From Bacillota bacterium (GTDB lineage: Bacteria; Bacillota; Clostridia; Christensenellales; Borkfalkiaceae), in NCBI GenBank assembly GCA_003343765.1, contig QAKO01000016.1, forward strand, positions 1-10,866: DNA of 10,866 bases, read 5' to 3'. This document shows positions 1 through 5,187 of this stretch, in pieces. Position 1 is the first letter of the stretch; each line of letters begins with the position of its first letter. The translations under genes and the position numbers were made by a program. The notes beneath the pieces were generated by a model, which saw nothing but the letters and a program-made list of their open reading frames with translations, was not told the DNA's origin and made no database searches.

Positions 1-594
1 AAAGTCGGCATTGTCGGGGAGATCTATGTGAAGTATTCTCCGCTCGGGAATTCGCATCTGGAAGATTTTCTGTATTCGGAAGGGTGTGAACCCGTGGTGC
101 CTGCTTTGATGGATTTTGTGCTTTATTGCGCCGTAAACAATATCAACGACGCAAAATTGTACAACAAAAAGAGCGCGGCGACACCGCTTTTCAAACTGGC
201 ATATAAATATTTGCATCATGTACAGGTCAGGATCATACGGATCACGGAAAAATACGGCTTTGAGCCTATGCATGATTTCGAACATTTGCGCAGATGTGCA
301 GATAAAGTCATCAATCAGGGTGTGAAAATGGGAGAAGGCTGGCTGATCCCTGCGGAAATGGCGGCTTTGGCGGAAACGGGTACGGACAATATTGTCTGTG
401 CGCAGCCGTTCGGGTGCCTTCCCAACCATATTGCGGGAAAAGGTACGATCCGTACACTCAAACAGATGTATGAACATGAAAACATTGTGGCGGTCGATTA
501 CGATCCGTCCGCAACAAAGGTTAACCAGGAAAACCGCATCAAACTCATGCTCGCCAGTGCAAGAGAAAACCTTTTGCAGAAAAATAAAAAATAG
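1..594 (+). CDS. Large acyl-CoA dehydratase activase-family protein (DUF2229/HgdC-related), C-terminal part
   Basis: The reading frame is already open at base 1 and begins in mid-protein, so the 5' part lies upstream; 197 residues and a TAG stop are visible. The segment starts with VGIVGEIYVKYSPLGN, continues through a VVPALMDF stretch, and ends with CLPNHIAGKGTIRTL and then VAVDYDPSATKVNQENRIKL. These blocks are typical of the C-terminal part of the large (often over 1,000-residue) proteins that fuse BadF/HgdC-type ATPase activator domains to a DUF2229/HgdB-like region. By family knowledge, relatives of the activase half transfer electrons in an ATP-dependent way to 2-hydroxyacyl-CoA dehydratases; the role of the fused clostridial proteins is poorly defined. 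Cys residues near the start (SEGC) and in CAQPFGC could be cluster ligands, which is inference. No dehydratase genes are visible nearby. Family assignment is fairly sure; exact function is not. Confidence 0.75.
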   Translation, partial: KVGIVGEIYVKYSPLGNSHLEDFLYSEGCEPVVPALMDFVLYCAVNNINDAKLYNKKSAATPLFKLAYKYLHHVQVRIIRITEKYGFEPMHDFEHLRRCADKVINQGVKMGEGWLIPAEMAALAETGTDNIVCAQPFGCLPNHIAGKGTIRTLKQMYEHENIVAVDYDPSATKVNQENRIKLMLASARENLLQKNKK

Positions 595-660
595 CAGGGC
601 GGCCCAAAATATATCCTGAATTACAGTGCGTTTTTATAATATTTTGCGGATATGTATTCG

Positions 661-690
661 TTTTTTCGAAACAAATTTGTATCGAAAAAA
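661..690. repeat. 30-bp inverted repeat upstream of the Crp/Fnr gene
   Basis: The outer arms are TTTTTTCGA and TCGAAAAAA, and the centre is the perfect palindrome ACAAATTTGT. One A/A mismatch per arm is the only break in the symmetry. The half-site TTTGTATCGAA (676-686) recurs nearly unchanged as TTTGTTTCGAA at 703-713, and its exact complement TTCGAAACAAA lies at 665-675. Three related half-sites in 50 bp suggest a protein-binding operator or competing RNA hairpins. Either reading is inference, and AT-rich DNA makes chance dyads more likely. Confidence 0.45.
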
Positions 691-735
691 ATATGCGAAG
701 AGTTTGTTTCGAATGCGGAAAGACTGTATTCTGTC

Positions 736-765
736 TTTGGGGAAAGATTTTCATATTTCCCCGAA
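736..765 (+). other. Possible RNA hairpin in the leader of the Crp/Fnr gene
   Basis: TTTGGGGAAA (736-745) pairs with TTTCCCCGAA (756-765), including one T-G wobble, around a 10-base loop. A run of seven T residues lies at 778-784, too far away for a standard intrinsic terminator. A competing pairing (GATTTT 746-751 with AAAATC 767-772) is possible. This could be a leader structure or chance. Confidence 0.3.
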
Positions 766-888
766 CAAAATCATCTGTTTTTTTACAGGGCGATCGTGAT
801 TTCGAGAAGGTTGTTTTTGAGTAAAAAAACGGTTTTGTATTTAAAAACACATTATAGAATTAATCGTGAAAGTACGGGAAGAACACTT

Positions 889-1554
889 ATGAAGCAAGCG
901 TATTGCAGTACGTTGCCATTTTGGCATAAACTATCGGAAAACGCTCAGGATAGATTTTGTGCGAATCTGAAACCGCAGAAGTATCATCGCGGTGAGCGGA
1001 TTAACGGCGGCATAAGTTGCAAAGGCGTCATTTTTATTGTGAGCGGCTGTCTGAGAGTATATATGCTATCGGAAAGCGGGCGCGATATAACGTTGTTTCG
1101 GCTGTATCAGGGGGACGTATGTATGTTATCCGCTTCCTGTGTACTGCCGCAGATCACTTTTGATGTTTTTGTGGATGCTGAAGAAGATTGCGATTGCTAT
1201 GTGATCCCTGGCGCCGTGTTTGCAGAGATCGCCGATCGCGACATGAATCTGAAAATGTTTGCCTATGAGACGGCTCTGACTCGGTTTTCCGAAGTGATGT
1301 GGGTCGTACAGCAGATACATTTTATGAAAGTGGACCGACGTCTTGCGGTTTTTTTGTGGGATGAGATGATGCGGACGGGAAACGAGCTGATCCCGCTCAC
1401 GCAGGAACAGATCGCAAAATATATGAGTTCTGCGCGGGAAGTGGTTTCGAGAATGCTCAAATATTTTGCAAGTGAAAAAATCGTAAAAATTTTTCGCAAA
1501 GGAGTCATGGTCATCGATAAAAAACGTCTGAAAGAATTGGCGTTGGCGGAGTAG
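889..1554 (+). CDS. Crp/Fnr-family transcriptional regulator, Cys-rich
   Basis: I chose the ATG at 889 because the 221-residue product then has the usual family length; a GGGAAGAA stretch ends five bases before it. An N-terminal cyclic-nucleotide-binding-type beta barrel (about residues 10-120) is followed by the long dimer helix and a C-terminal winged helix (about 148-217). The helix-turn-helix reads LTQEQIAKYMSSAREVVSRML. Its R183, E184 and R188 occupy the positions of Arg180, Glu181 and Arg185 of E. coli CRP, which read TGTGA. The phosphate-binding cassette is replaced by GDVCMLSASCVLP, with no Arg-Ser pair for cAMP, so cAMP is an unlikely ligand. Eight Cys (6, 24, 44, 54, 78, 84, 101, 103) suggest a redox, metal or Fe-S input, which is inference. 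A TGTGAC/GTCACA palindrome follows the stop codon at once. Family is secure; signal unknown. Confidence 0.9.
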   Translation: MKQAYCSTLPFWHKLSENAQDRFCANLKPQKYHRGERINGGISCKGVIFIVSGCLRVYMLSESGRDITLFRLYQGDVCMLSASCVLPQITFDVFVDAEEDCDCYVIPGAVFAEIADRDMNLKMFAYETALTRFSEVMWVVQQIHFMKVDRRLAVFLWDEMMRTGNELIPLTQEQIAKYMSSAREVVSRMLKYFASEKIVKIFRKGVMVIDKKRLKELALAE

Positions 1555-1569
1555 TGTGACTAGGTCACA
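1555..1569. promoter_or_regulatory. Crp-type operator palindrome upstream of queD-like gene
   Basis: TGTGAC-TAG-GTCACA is a perfect 15-bp inverted repeat that starts directly after the TAG stop of the regulator gene. It resembles the CRP consensus TGTGA-N6-TCACA but has five rather than six bases between the half-sites. Its centre (1562) is about 42 bp upstream of the start point predicted from the -10 element at 1592-1597, which is the class II activator position. The neighbouring regulator carries the R-E-x-x-x-R recognition pattern expected for TGTGA. Binding by that regulator is inference. Confidence 0.65.
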
Positions 1570-1588
1570 GACAGTTGCCGGAAAATTG

Positions 1589-1597
1589 TGTTAAAAT
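1589..1597 (+). promoter_or_regulatory. Extended -10 promoter of queD-like gene
   Basis: TGTTAAAAT is an extended -10 element (TG at 1589-1590, hexamer TAAAAT at 1592-1597). Hexamers 16-18 bp upstream do not resemble TTGACA, and that space is occupied by the TGTGAC palindrome, as expected for an activator-dependent promoter. The predicted start is near 1604, giving a leader of about 21 bases that includes the AAGGAGG ribosome binding site (1609-1615). Confidence 0.55.
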
Positions 1598-1624
1598 ACG
1601 TGCAGAAAAAGGAGGAATATTTCT

Positions 1625-2191
1625 ATGAGAAGCATTACGAAACTTGATCTGCAGTACGCCCACAGATTTTACGGATTTCGGGGCGAAGCGCAATATCTGC
1701 ACGGCCATACAGGTGTTTTGACGATTGAAGTGGAAGATTCTGTGGAACCGGGAGTCAACATGGTTTTCCCGTGCAACGAAATTCAGAAAACGGCATGGTC
1801 GGTCTTGAAAAATTTTGATCATGCACTGATTTTGCGGGAGGACGATCCGCTGTTGCCTGCCGTCCTGGAAGTATATGAAAAACAGGGTATCCGAAACGGC
1901 GCCCCCAACAATGTCATGAAAGGGCCTGCGTTCAAAACGGAACTGGCAACGGCTTATCCGGAGTGCAGACTTGTCGTTACAAAAGAGACGCTGACCGTCG
2001 AGGGGATGATCAAAATCGTCTATGACCTTTTGAAAGACAAATTAAATATTGCAAAAATTACGTTTACGAGCGGCGTGAATGCGGCATCGGCTGAATTCAA
2101 AACAGAAAACAAAATCGAGCGTTGCCCGCTGTGCGGCATTGCTTTGAACGAAAAAGGCGTTTGCCCGAAATGCGGGTATAAAAAATCCTGA
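1625..2191 (+). CDS. 6-carboxytetrahydropterin synthase (QueD/PTPS)-family protein with C-terminal zinc ribbon
   Basis: The start is fixed by AAGGAGG nine bases upstream. Residues 1-160 show the T-fold pattern of the COG0720 family. Zinc ligands are H13 and the HGH motif (H26, H28), the catalytic D-H pair is D65-H66, and a Glu in TVEGM (E126) matches the substrate-anchoring Glu. In typical QueD a catalytic Cys sits four residues before the HGH motif (CxxLHGH); here that position is Ala22, preceded by Glu21. Cys50 and Cys114 lie elsewhere in the domain. Residues 167-183 form an added zinc ribbon, CPLC...CPKC. QueD makes 6-carboxytetrahydropterin for queuosine/7-deazaguanine synthesis, but no other queuosine gene or preQ1 riboswitch is visible, and the altered motif makes that reaction uncertain. 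The gene sits alone between its own promoter and terminator, so it looks monocistronic. Family is secure; substrate is not. Confidence 0.85.
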   Translation: MRSITKLDLQYAHRFYGFRGEAQYLHGHTGVLTIEVEDSVEPGVNMVFPCNEIQKTAWSVLKNFDHALILREDDPLLPAVLEVYEKQGIRNGAPNNVMKGPAFKTELATAYPECRLVVTKETLTVEGMIKIVYDLLKDKLNIAKITFTSGVNAASAEFKTENKIERCPLCGIALNEKGVCPKCGYKKS

Positions 2192-2204
2192 CAACAAAAA
2201 TGCG

Positions 2205-2253
2205 AAACAAGTGGGCGAGTAAGTCCGTACGGGCTTACTCGCCCACTTGTTTT
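2205..2253 (+). terminator. Long hairpin terminator after queD-like gene
   Basis: Bases 2205-2252 form an almost perfect inverted repeat with 23 complementary positions per side; the only imperfection is a T-G wobble (2224/2233). The outer arms are AAACAAGTGGGCGAG and CTCGCCCACTTGTTT, and the centre is CCGTACGG, leaving a very small loop. The + strand ends in TTTT (2250-2253), so it fits a rho-independent terminator 13 bases after the stop codon. The stem is far longer than in usual bacterial terminators. Confidence 0.85.
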
Positions 2254-2394
2254 ATGCATTGTAAACATTGAAAAACAGGTGCGGCAAGGTAAAGGATTTT
2301 TCCGATTCTTTTAGTCTCCAAAGGGCGAAAGTAATTTTTAGAGAGAAAAATTTATAGAAAAGTGACGATAAAAAGAAACACAAATAAAAAAATC

Positions 2395-2403
2395 TGTTAT
2401 AAT
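2395..2403 (+). promoter_or_regulatory. Extended -10 promoter of asparaginase gene
   Basis: TGTTATAAT gives a perfect TATAAT hexamer (2398-2403) with an extended TG at 2395-2396. The hexamer 17 bp upstream is GAAACA (2375-2380), which only partly matches TTGACA. The predicted start is near 2410, leaving a leader of about 75 bases. Bases 2254-2394 hold nothing else I can recognise. Confidence 0.65.
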
Positions 2404-2484
2404 GGTACGGTAGAATTGAAAGGCAAAGTTTTGTATATACTTTAGCTGAAAAACGGGTTCTTGCGGAATGAGGTTTTTATTTTT

Positions 2485-3486
2485 ATGAAGAAAATTTTGC
2501 TGATTGCGACGGGCGGGACGATTGTGAGCAAAATCGGAAAGAGCGGATTAACGCCGCAGATACAAGCGGAAGAGCTTTTGCAATACGTGCCGCAGTGCAG
2601 GAAGTTTTGCGAAGTGGAGACGTTGCAGCTGATGAATTTAGACAGTACGAATATGTGTCCGCGCGACTGGGAGATCATTGCGGGGGCGATCCGTTCGCAT
2701 TATGAGGATTTTGACGGGTTTGTGATCTGTCACGGAACGGATACGCTGGCATTTACGGCGGCGGTACTTTCTTATATGATTCAGAACAGTCCGAAACCTG
2801 TAGTTCTGACAGGATCGCAGAAACCGATCGATCTGGAGATCACGGACGCGCGTACAAATCTTGCGGACAGTCTGCTGTATGCTTCCGACGATGACTCGTC
2901 AGGCGTTTCGATCGTGTTTGACGGGAAAGTGATTGCCGGAACGCGTGCGAAAAAAATGCGTACAAAGAGTTATAATGCATTTTCTTCGATCAATTATCCG
3001 TGCCTTGCGGTTATACGCGACGGAAATATATTGCGTTACAACCAGACAAAGCTACAGGGTGAGCCGATTTTCTATGAAAAGCTTGACAGCCGCGTAGGGG
3101 TTTTCAAGCTGATACCCGGAGTGCCTTCGGATATACTGGATTATTATTTCCGCTTGTTCGATGCCGTTGTGATTGAAAGTTTCGGAACGGGCGGGATCCC
3201 CGATGCGTCGTACTATCGTTTTGCGGAGATCATTGAAAAATGGAGAGATCTCGGCAAGATACTGGTCATGTGCACGCAGGTCACAAACGAAGGGAGCGAT
3301 ATGAGCGTTTACGAAGTCGGAAAGAGCGTGAAAAATAAATTCGGATTATTGGAAACGTATGACATGACTTTGGAAGCTGCTGTCACAAAACTGATGTGGA
3401 TCCTTTCTCTTACGCACGATCGGGATGAGGTGCGCAGGTTGTTTTATAAACCTGTCAATTATGATATCCTTTATCCTGTCCGTTAA
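2485..3486 (+). CDS. ansA: Type I (cytoplasmic) L-asparaginase
   Basis: The product hydrolyses L-asparagine to L-aspartate and ammonia. I start at the ATG at 2485 (333 residues; GAGG at 2470-2473), since the protein then opens with MKKILLIATGGTI as in the family; an in-frame TTG at 2461 would add eight residues upstream. Catalytic motifs are present: T12 in ATGGT (nucleophile), S54 in LDSTN, T85-D86 in CHGTDTLAFTA, and K157 in the GTRAKK segment matching the conserved lysine. The TGSQKPI block and absence of a signal peptide fit the cytoplasmic type I enzyme rather than the periplasmic type II. The C-terminal domain contains ESFGTGGIPD, also typical. The gene stands alone with its own promoter. 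Reaction assigned with high confidence; relaxed activity on glutamine cannot be judged from sequence. Confidence 0.93.
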   Translation: MKKILLIATGGTIVSKIGKSGLTPQIQAEELLQYVPQCRKFCEVETLQLMNLDSTNMCPRDWEIIAGAIRSHYEDFDGFVICHGTDTLAFTAAVLSYMIQNSPKPVVLTGSQKPIDLEITDARTNLADSLLYASDDDSSGVSIVFDGKVIAGTRAKKMRTKSYNAFSSINYPCLAVIRDGNILRYNQTKLQGEPIFYEKLDSRVGVFKLIPGVPSDILDYYFRLFDAVVIESFGTGGIPDASYYRFAEIIEKWRDLGKILVMCTQVTNEGSDMSVYEVGKSVKNKFGLLETYDMTLEAAVTKLMWILSLTHDRDEVRRLFYKPVNYDILYPVR

Positions 3487-3714
3487 GAAAAGAGTCGGTT
3501 GATGTTTTTTAAGAGAAATCGGATAGGTTATTTTCAATACGGTCAAAATATTCCCGGCTTTTCTGTTTTGAAATTTTATGCCCCGAATCAATATCGCAGA
3601 GAAAAATGCGGGTCTGTTTTTGTGCGGGCGGATGCGACTTTTTCGGCTGAGAGAGTTTAAAGAGATCTGGCGATGCTTTTTAATTTTATGACCGAACGAA
3701 ACGGCTTGCAAGGT

Positions 3715-3741
3715 GCGGAAAAATGCAGAGCATTTTTCCGC
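3715..3741 (+). terminator. Perfect 12-bp hairpin between asparaginase and amidase genes, terminator-like
   Basis: GCGGAAAAATGC (3715-3726) and GCATTTTTCCGC (3730-3741) are perfectly complementary around the loop AGA. After one T/T mismatch, AGG (3711-3713) and CCT (3743-3745) extend the stem. The following bases (TCCTTTACG) are a poor U-tract, and the hairpin lies 228 bases after the asparaginase stop, so the terminator role is uncertain. The rest of 3487-3714 shows nothing I recognise. The hairpin ends 12 bases before a -10-like TACAAT. Confidence 0.5.
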
Positions 3742-3752
3742 TCCTTTACGCA

Positions 3753-3758
3753 TACAAT
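3753..3758 (+). promoter_or_regulatory. Possible -10 element directly before the amidase start codon
   Basis: TACAAT is a good -10 hexamer and lies five bases before the ATG at 3764, so transcription would begin at or next to the start codon. No convincing -35 is seen 16-18 bp upstream, where the right arm of the hairpin lies, and no Shine-Dalgarno sequence precedes the gene. Confidence 0.4.
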
Positions 3759-3763
3759 AGCGT

Positions 3764-4444
3764 ATGGTATTGTTTAAAAAAGGCGCAGTAGCCGCCGCGG
3801 CAGTTTTGATTTGTCTGTTGCTACTATCGTGTTTAGGACTTTCGGCTGTGAGTTATGCCGGTGTACAGAGATCTTCGTATTGTATTGTGTTGGACGCAGG
3901 ACATGGCGGAGTCGATCCGGGAGTACTCGGAACGGTTTCGGGCGTAAAAGAGAGTGACGTCAATTTAAAAATCGTACAAAAATTGCATGGTTTATTTGCG
4001 GATGCAGGTTTTCGGGTGGTGTTGACGAGAAAAAATCAAGGCGGGCTTTACGGCTTGCCGACGCAGGGCTATAAACGCCGCGATATGGAAAAACGGCGCG
4101 AGATCATTCAGGAAGCACAGCCGAATCTTGTAATTTCTGTTCATCAGAATAATTTTCTGGCAGATCGGACGCGCTATGGCGGGCAGGTATTTTTCCGCGA
4201 AGGCGATGAAAATTCGGTAGCCTTTGCCGAGTCTATCCAGCCGAGACTGAATGAACTCAGCGGCAGAGACGTTGCTGTGCTGAAAGGCGATTTTTTTATG
4301 CTGGAATGTACGGATGCTCCATCTGTGTTGGTGGAGTGCGGTTTTTTGTCCAATGCGCGGGAAGAGCAGCTGTTGCTTTCCGATGAGTATCAGAATAAAA
4401 TTGCGGACGCCATATTCAAGGGTACGCTTTCTTATTTGTGCTGA
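3764..4444 (+). CDS. N-acetylmuramoyl-L-alanine amidase (Amidase_3), CwlD-like
   Basis: This zinc enzyme should cleave the bond between N-acetylmuramic acid and the L-alanine of the peptidoglycan stem peptide outside the membrane. Residues 7-32 form one hydrophobic segment after KK, a signal peptide or membrane anchor. The catalytic domain (about 40-226) has the zinc ligands H47 (LDAGHGG), E63 (KESDVNLK) and H127 (ISVHQNN), and catalytic E191 (VLVECGFLSN). Length (226 residues) and domain plan match CwlD, which helps form muramic delta-lactam in the spore cortex; with no linked spore genes beyond sigH downstream, that role is likely but not shown. There is no Shine-Dalgarno sequence before the ATG, and a -10-like TACAAT ends five bases upstream, so a leaderless mRNA is possible. 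Enzyme family is secure. Confidence 0.9.
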   Translation: MVLFKKGAVAAAAVLICLLLLSCLGLSAVSYAGVQRSSYCIVLDAGHGGVDPGVLGTVSGVKESDVNLKIVQKLHGLFADAGFRVVLTRKNQGGLYGLPTQGYKRRDMEKRREIIQEAQPNLVISVHQNNFLADRTRYGGQVFFREGDENSVAFAESIQPRLNELSGRDVAVLKGDFFMLECTDAPSVLVECGFLSNAREEQLLLSDEYQNKIADAIFKGTLSYLC

Positions 4445-4537
4445 GACGTTATCCGTTGCGGCGGAATCCGAAAATTATGTCCGTTGAAAAATTGTTTGGA
4501 AGCATTGTTTGCGGAAAAGCGTTTCGAATTTATTGTG

Positions 4538-4579
4538 GCCGCCATGCCTGCGCATATGCGCAGGCATGGCGGCATTTTT
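4538..4579 (+). terminator. Perfect 36-bp palindrome plus T-run: terminator after amidase
   Basis: Bases 4538-4573 are an exact palindrome with arms GCCGCCATGCCTGCGCAT and ATGCGCAGGCATGGCGGC and no unpaired centre. An RNA hairpin would have about 16 bp and a four-base loop. TTTTT follows at 4575-4579. The reverse strand lacks a T-run at the other end, so it reads as a + strand terminator for the amidase transcript, 93 bases after the stop codon. Confidence 0.85.
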
Positions 4580-4614
4580 AAAACGAGTCCTGTTTGAATG
4601 AGATCAGCGGCAAA

Positions 4615-4634
4615 AGCTTTCCATAGCTTTCCAT
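4615..4634 (+). repeat. Tandem 10-bp direct repeat
   Basis: AGCTTTCCAT occurs twice in exact tandem (4615-4624 and 4625-4634) in non-coding DNA. It may be a slippage duplication; no function is evident. Confidence 0.6.
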
Positions 4635-4750
4635 GCAGCAATGAGACTGCCGCAAAACATTTTATATTGATAGTGAGATAGTTTTGAAAAAATGCTGTTT
4701 TGCGCGTGCAAATGTTTACGCGCGCGTTTAAAATAGTATCCGCGTATTTA

Positions 4751-4779
4751 TTGAATTTTTCTGCGCGGTATGATATAAT
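4751..4779 (+). promoter_or_regulatory. Near-consensus sigma-A promoter giving a leaderless mrnC transcript
   Basis: TTGAAT (4751-4756) is followed by a 17-bp spacer and a perfect TATAAT (4774-4779), with an extended TG at 4771-4772. Six bases (GATTTT) then lead to the ATG at 4786, so the predicted start point is the A of the start codon. This probably drives the whole run mrnC-rlmB-sigH-dnaX-ybaB-recR. Confidence 0.85.
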
Positions 4780-4785
4780 GATTTT

Positions 4786-5187
4786 ATGGTTAAATTCAAT
4801 GAGAGGATGTCAGCGGAGCGTGCAAGGGGAATGAATGCCGTCGTGCTTGCGTTTATCGGCGATGCGGTATATTCCTTGTATGTACGGGAATCGCTTGTAT
4901 TTGCATCCGACTATAAAACGGGAGTTTTGCAGAAACTGTCAGCGGAGCGGGTGAGTGCGAAGGGGCAGGCAAAGCTTGTCGATCGTATTTACGAAAAGCT
5001 GACGGCGGAAGAACAGGAAATTTTTCTGCGGGGCAGGAATTCGAAAAAACCGACAAAGAGCAAAAATGCGTCCGTAGCGGAGTATAATCTTTCTACGGGC
5101 TTTGAAGCGGTCATCGGGTATTTATATCTTACGGGAAATTACGGTCGCATAGATGAACTGATCGGCGGAGAGAACAATGAAGATTGA
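4786..5187 (+). CDS. mrnC: Mini-ribonuclease III
   Basis: The enzyme is an RNase III catalytic domain without the double-stranded-RNA-binding domain and matures the ends of 23S rRNA precursor in Bacillota. The 133-residue product has the signature AFIGDAVYSLYVR with catalytic D26, the block RGRNSKKPTKSKNA, and GFEAVIGYLYL with catalytic E107. These positions match Asp23 and Glu106 of the B. subtilis enzyme closely, which supports the ATG at 4786. No Shine-Dalgarno sequence precedes it, and the promoter places the transcript start at this ATG. Internal ATGs at 4807 and 4831 have purine-rich sequence too close for good spacing, and the latter would remove the first helix. The 3' end overlaps rlmB by 11 bases, implying coupled translation; the mrnC-rlmB order is conserved in Bacillota. 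Confidence 0.93.
   Translation: MVKFNERMSAERARGMNAVVLAFIGDAVYSLYVRESLVFASDYKTGVLQKLSAERVSAKGQAKLVDRIYEKLTAEEQEIFLRGRNSKKPTKSKNASVAEYNLSTGFEAVIGYLYLTGNYGRIDELIGGENNED

Larger units (their letters stand above)
595..888. other. AT-rich intergenic leader with inverted repeats
   Basis: This stretch of 294 bases separates the activase gene from the Crp/Fnr gene. I see no conserved coding sequence. A frame in phase with the regulator is open from an ATG at 652, but it would add 79 residues unlike any Crp/Fnr N-terminus and has no good ribosome binding site. The stretch contains a 30-bp dyad (661-690), an additional TTTGTTTCGAA half-site (703-713), and a hairpin (736-765) followed 12 bases later by seven T residues (778-784). 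Possible -10 elements are TATAAT at 635-640 and TAGAAT at 855-860, both without a good -35. It probably holds the promoter and control sites of the regulator gene, but I cannot assign the start point. Confidence 0.5.
4445..4785. other. Intergenic region between amidase and mrnC
   Basis: This gap of 341 bases contains no gene I can support. It holds a long palindromic terminator (4538-4579), an exact tandem 10-bp duplication (4615-4634) and the mrnC promoter (4751-4779). A GCGCGT/ACGCGC inverted repeat lies around 4700-4725, upstream of the promoter. The remaining bases show nothing recognisable. Confidence 0.7.

Noticed and set aside
652..888. 79-residue in-frame N-terminal extension of the Crp/Fnr regulator
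   Set aside because: It does not resemble any Crp/Fnr N-terminus, has no good ribosome binding site and is full of inverted repeats; the start at 889 gives the normal family length.
1555..1569. TGTGAC-TAG-GTCACA as a terminator of the regulator gene
   Set aside because: A 6-bp stem with no following T-run is a poor terminator; its symmetry and position fit an operator better.
1598..1624. preQ1 riboswitch before the queD-like gene
   Set aside because: The predicted leader is only about 21 bases and lacks the hairpin plus A-rich tail of preQ1 riboswitches.
3346..3753. Minus-strand open frame across the asparaginase end and the following gap (135 codons)
   Set aside because: It overlaps the 3' end of a well-supported gene, is basic and low in recognisable motifs, and ends in the hairpin region; no ribosome binding site or promoter supports it.
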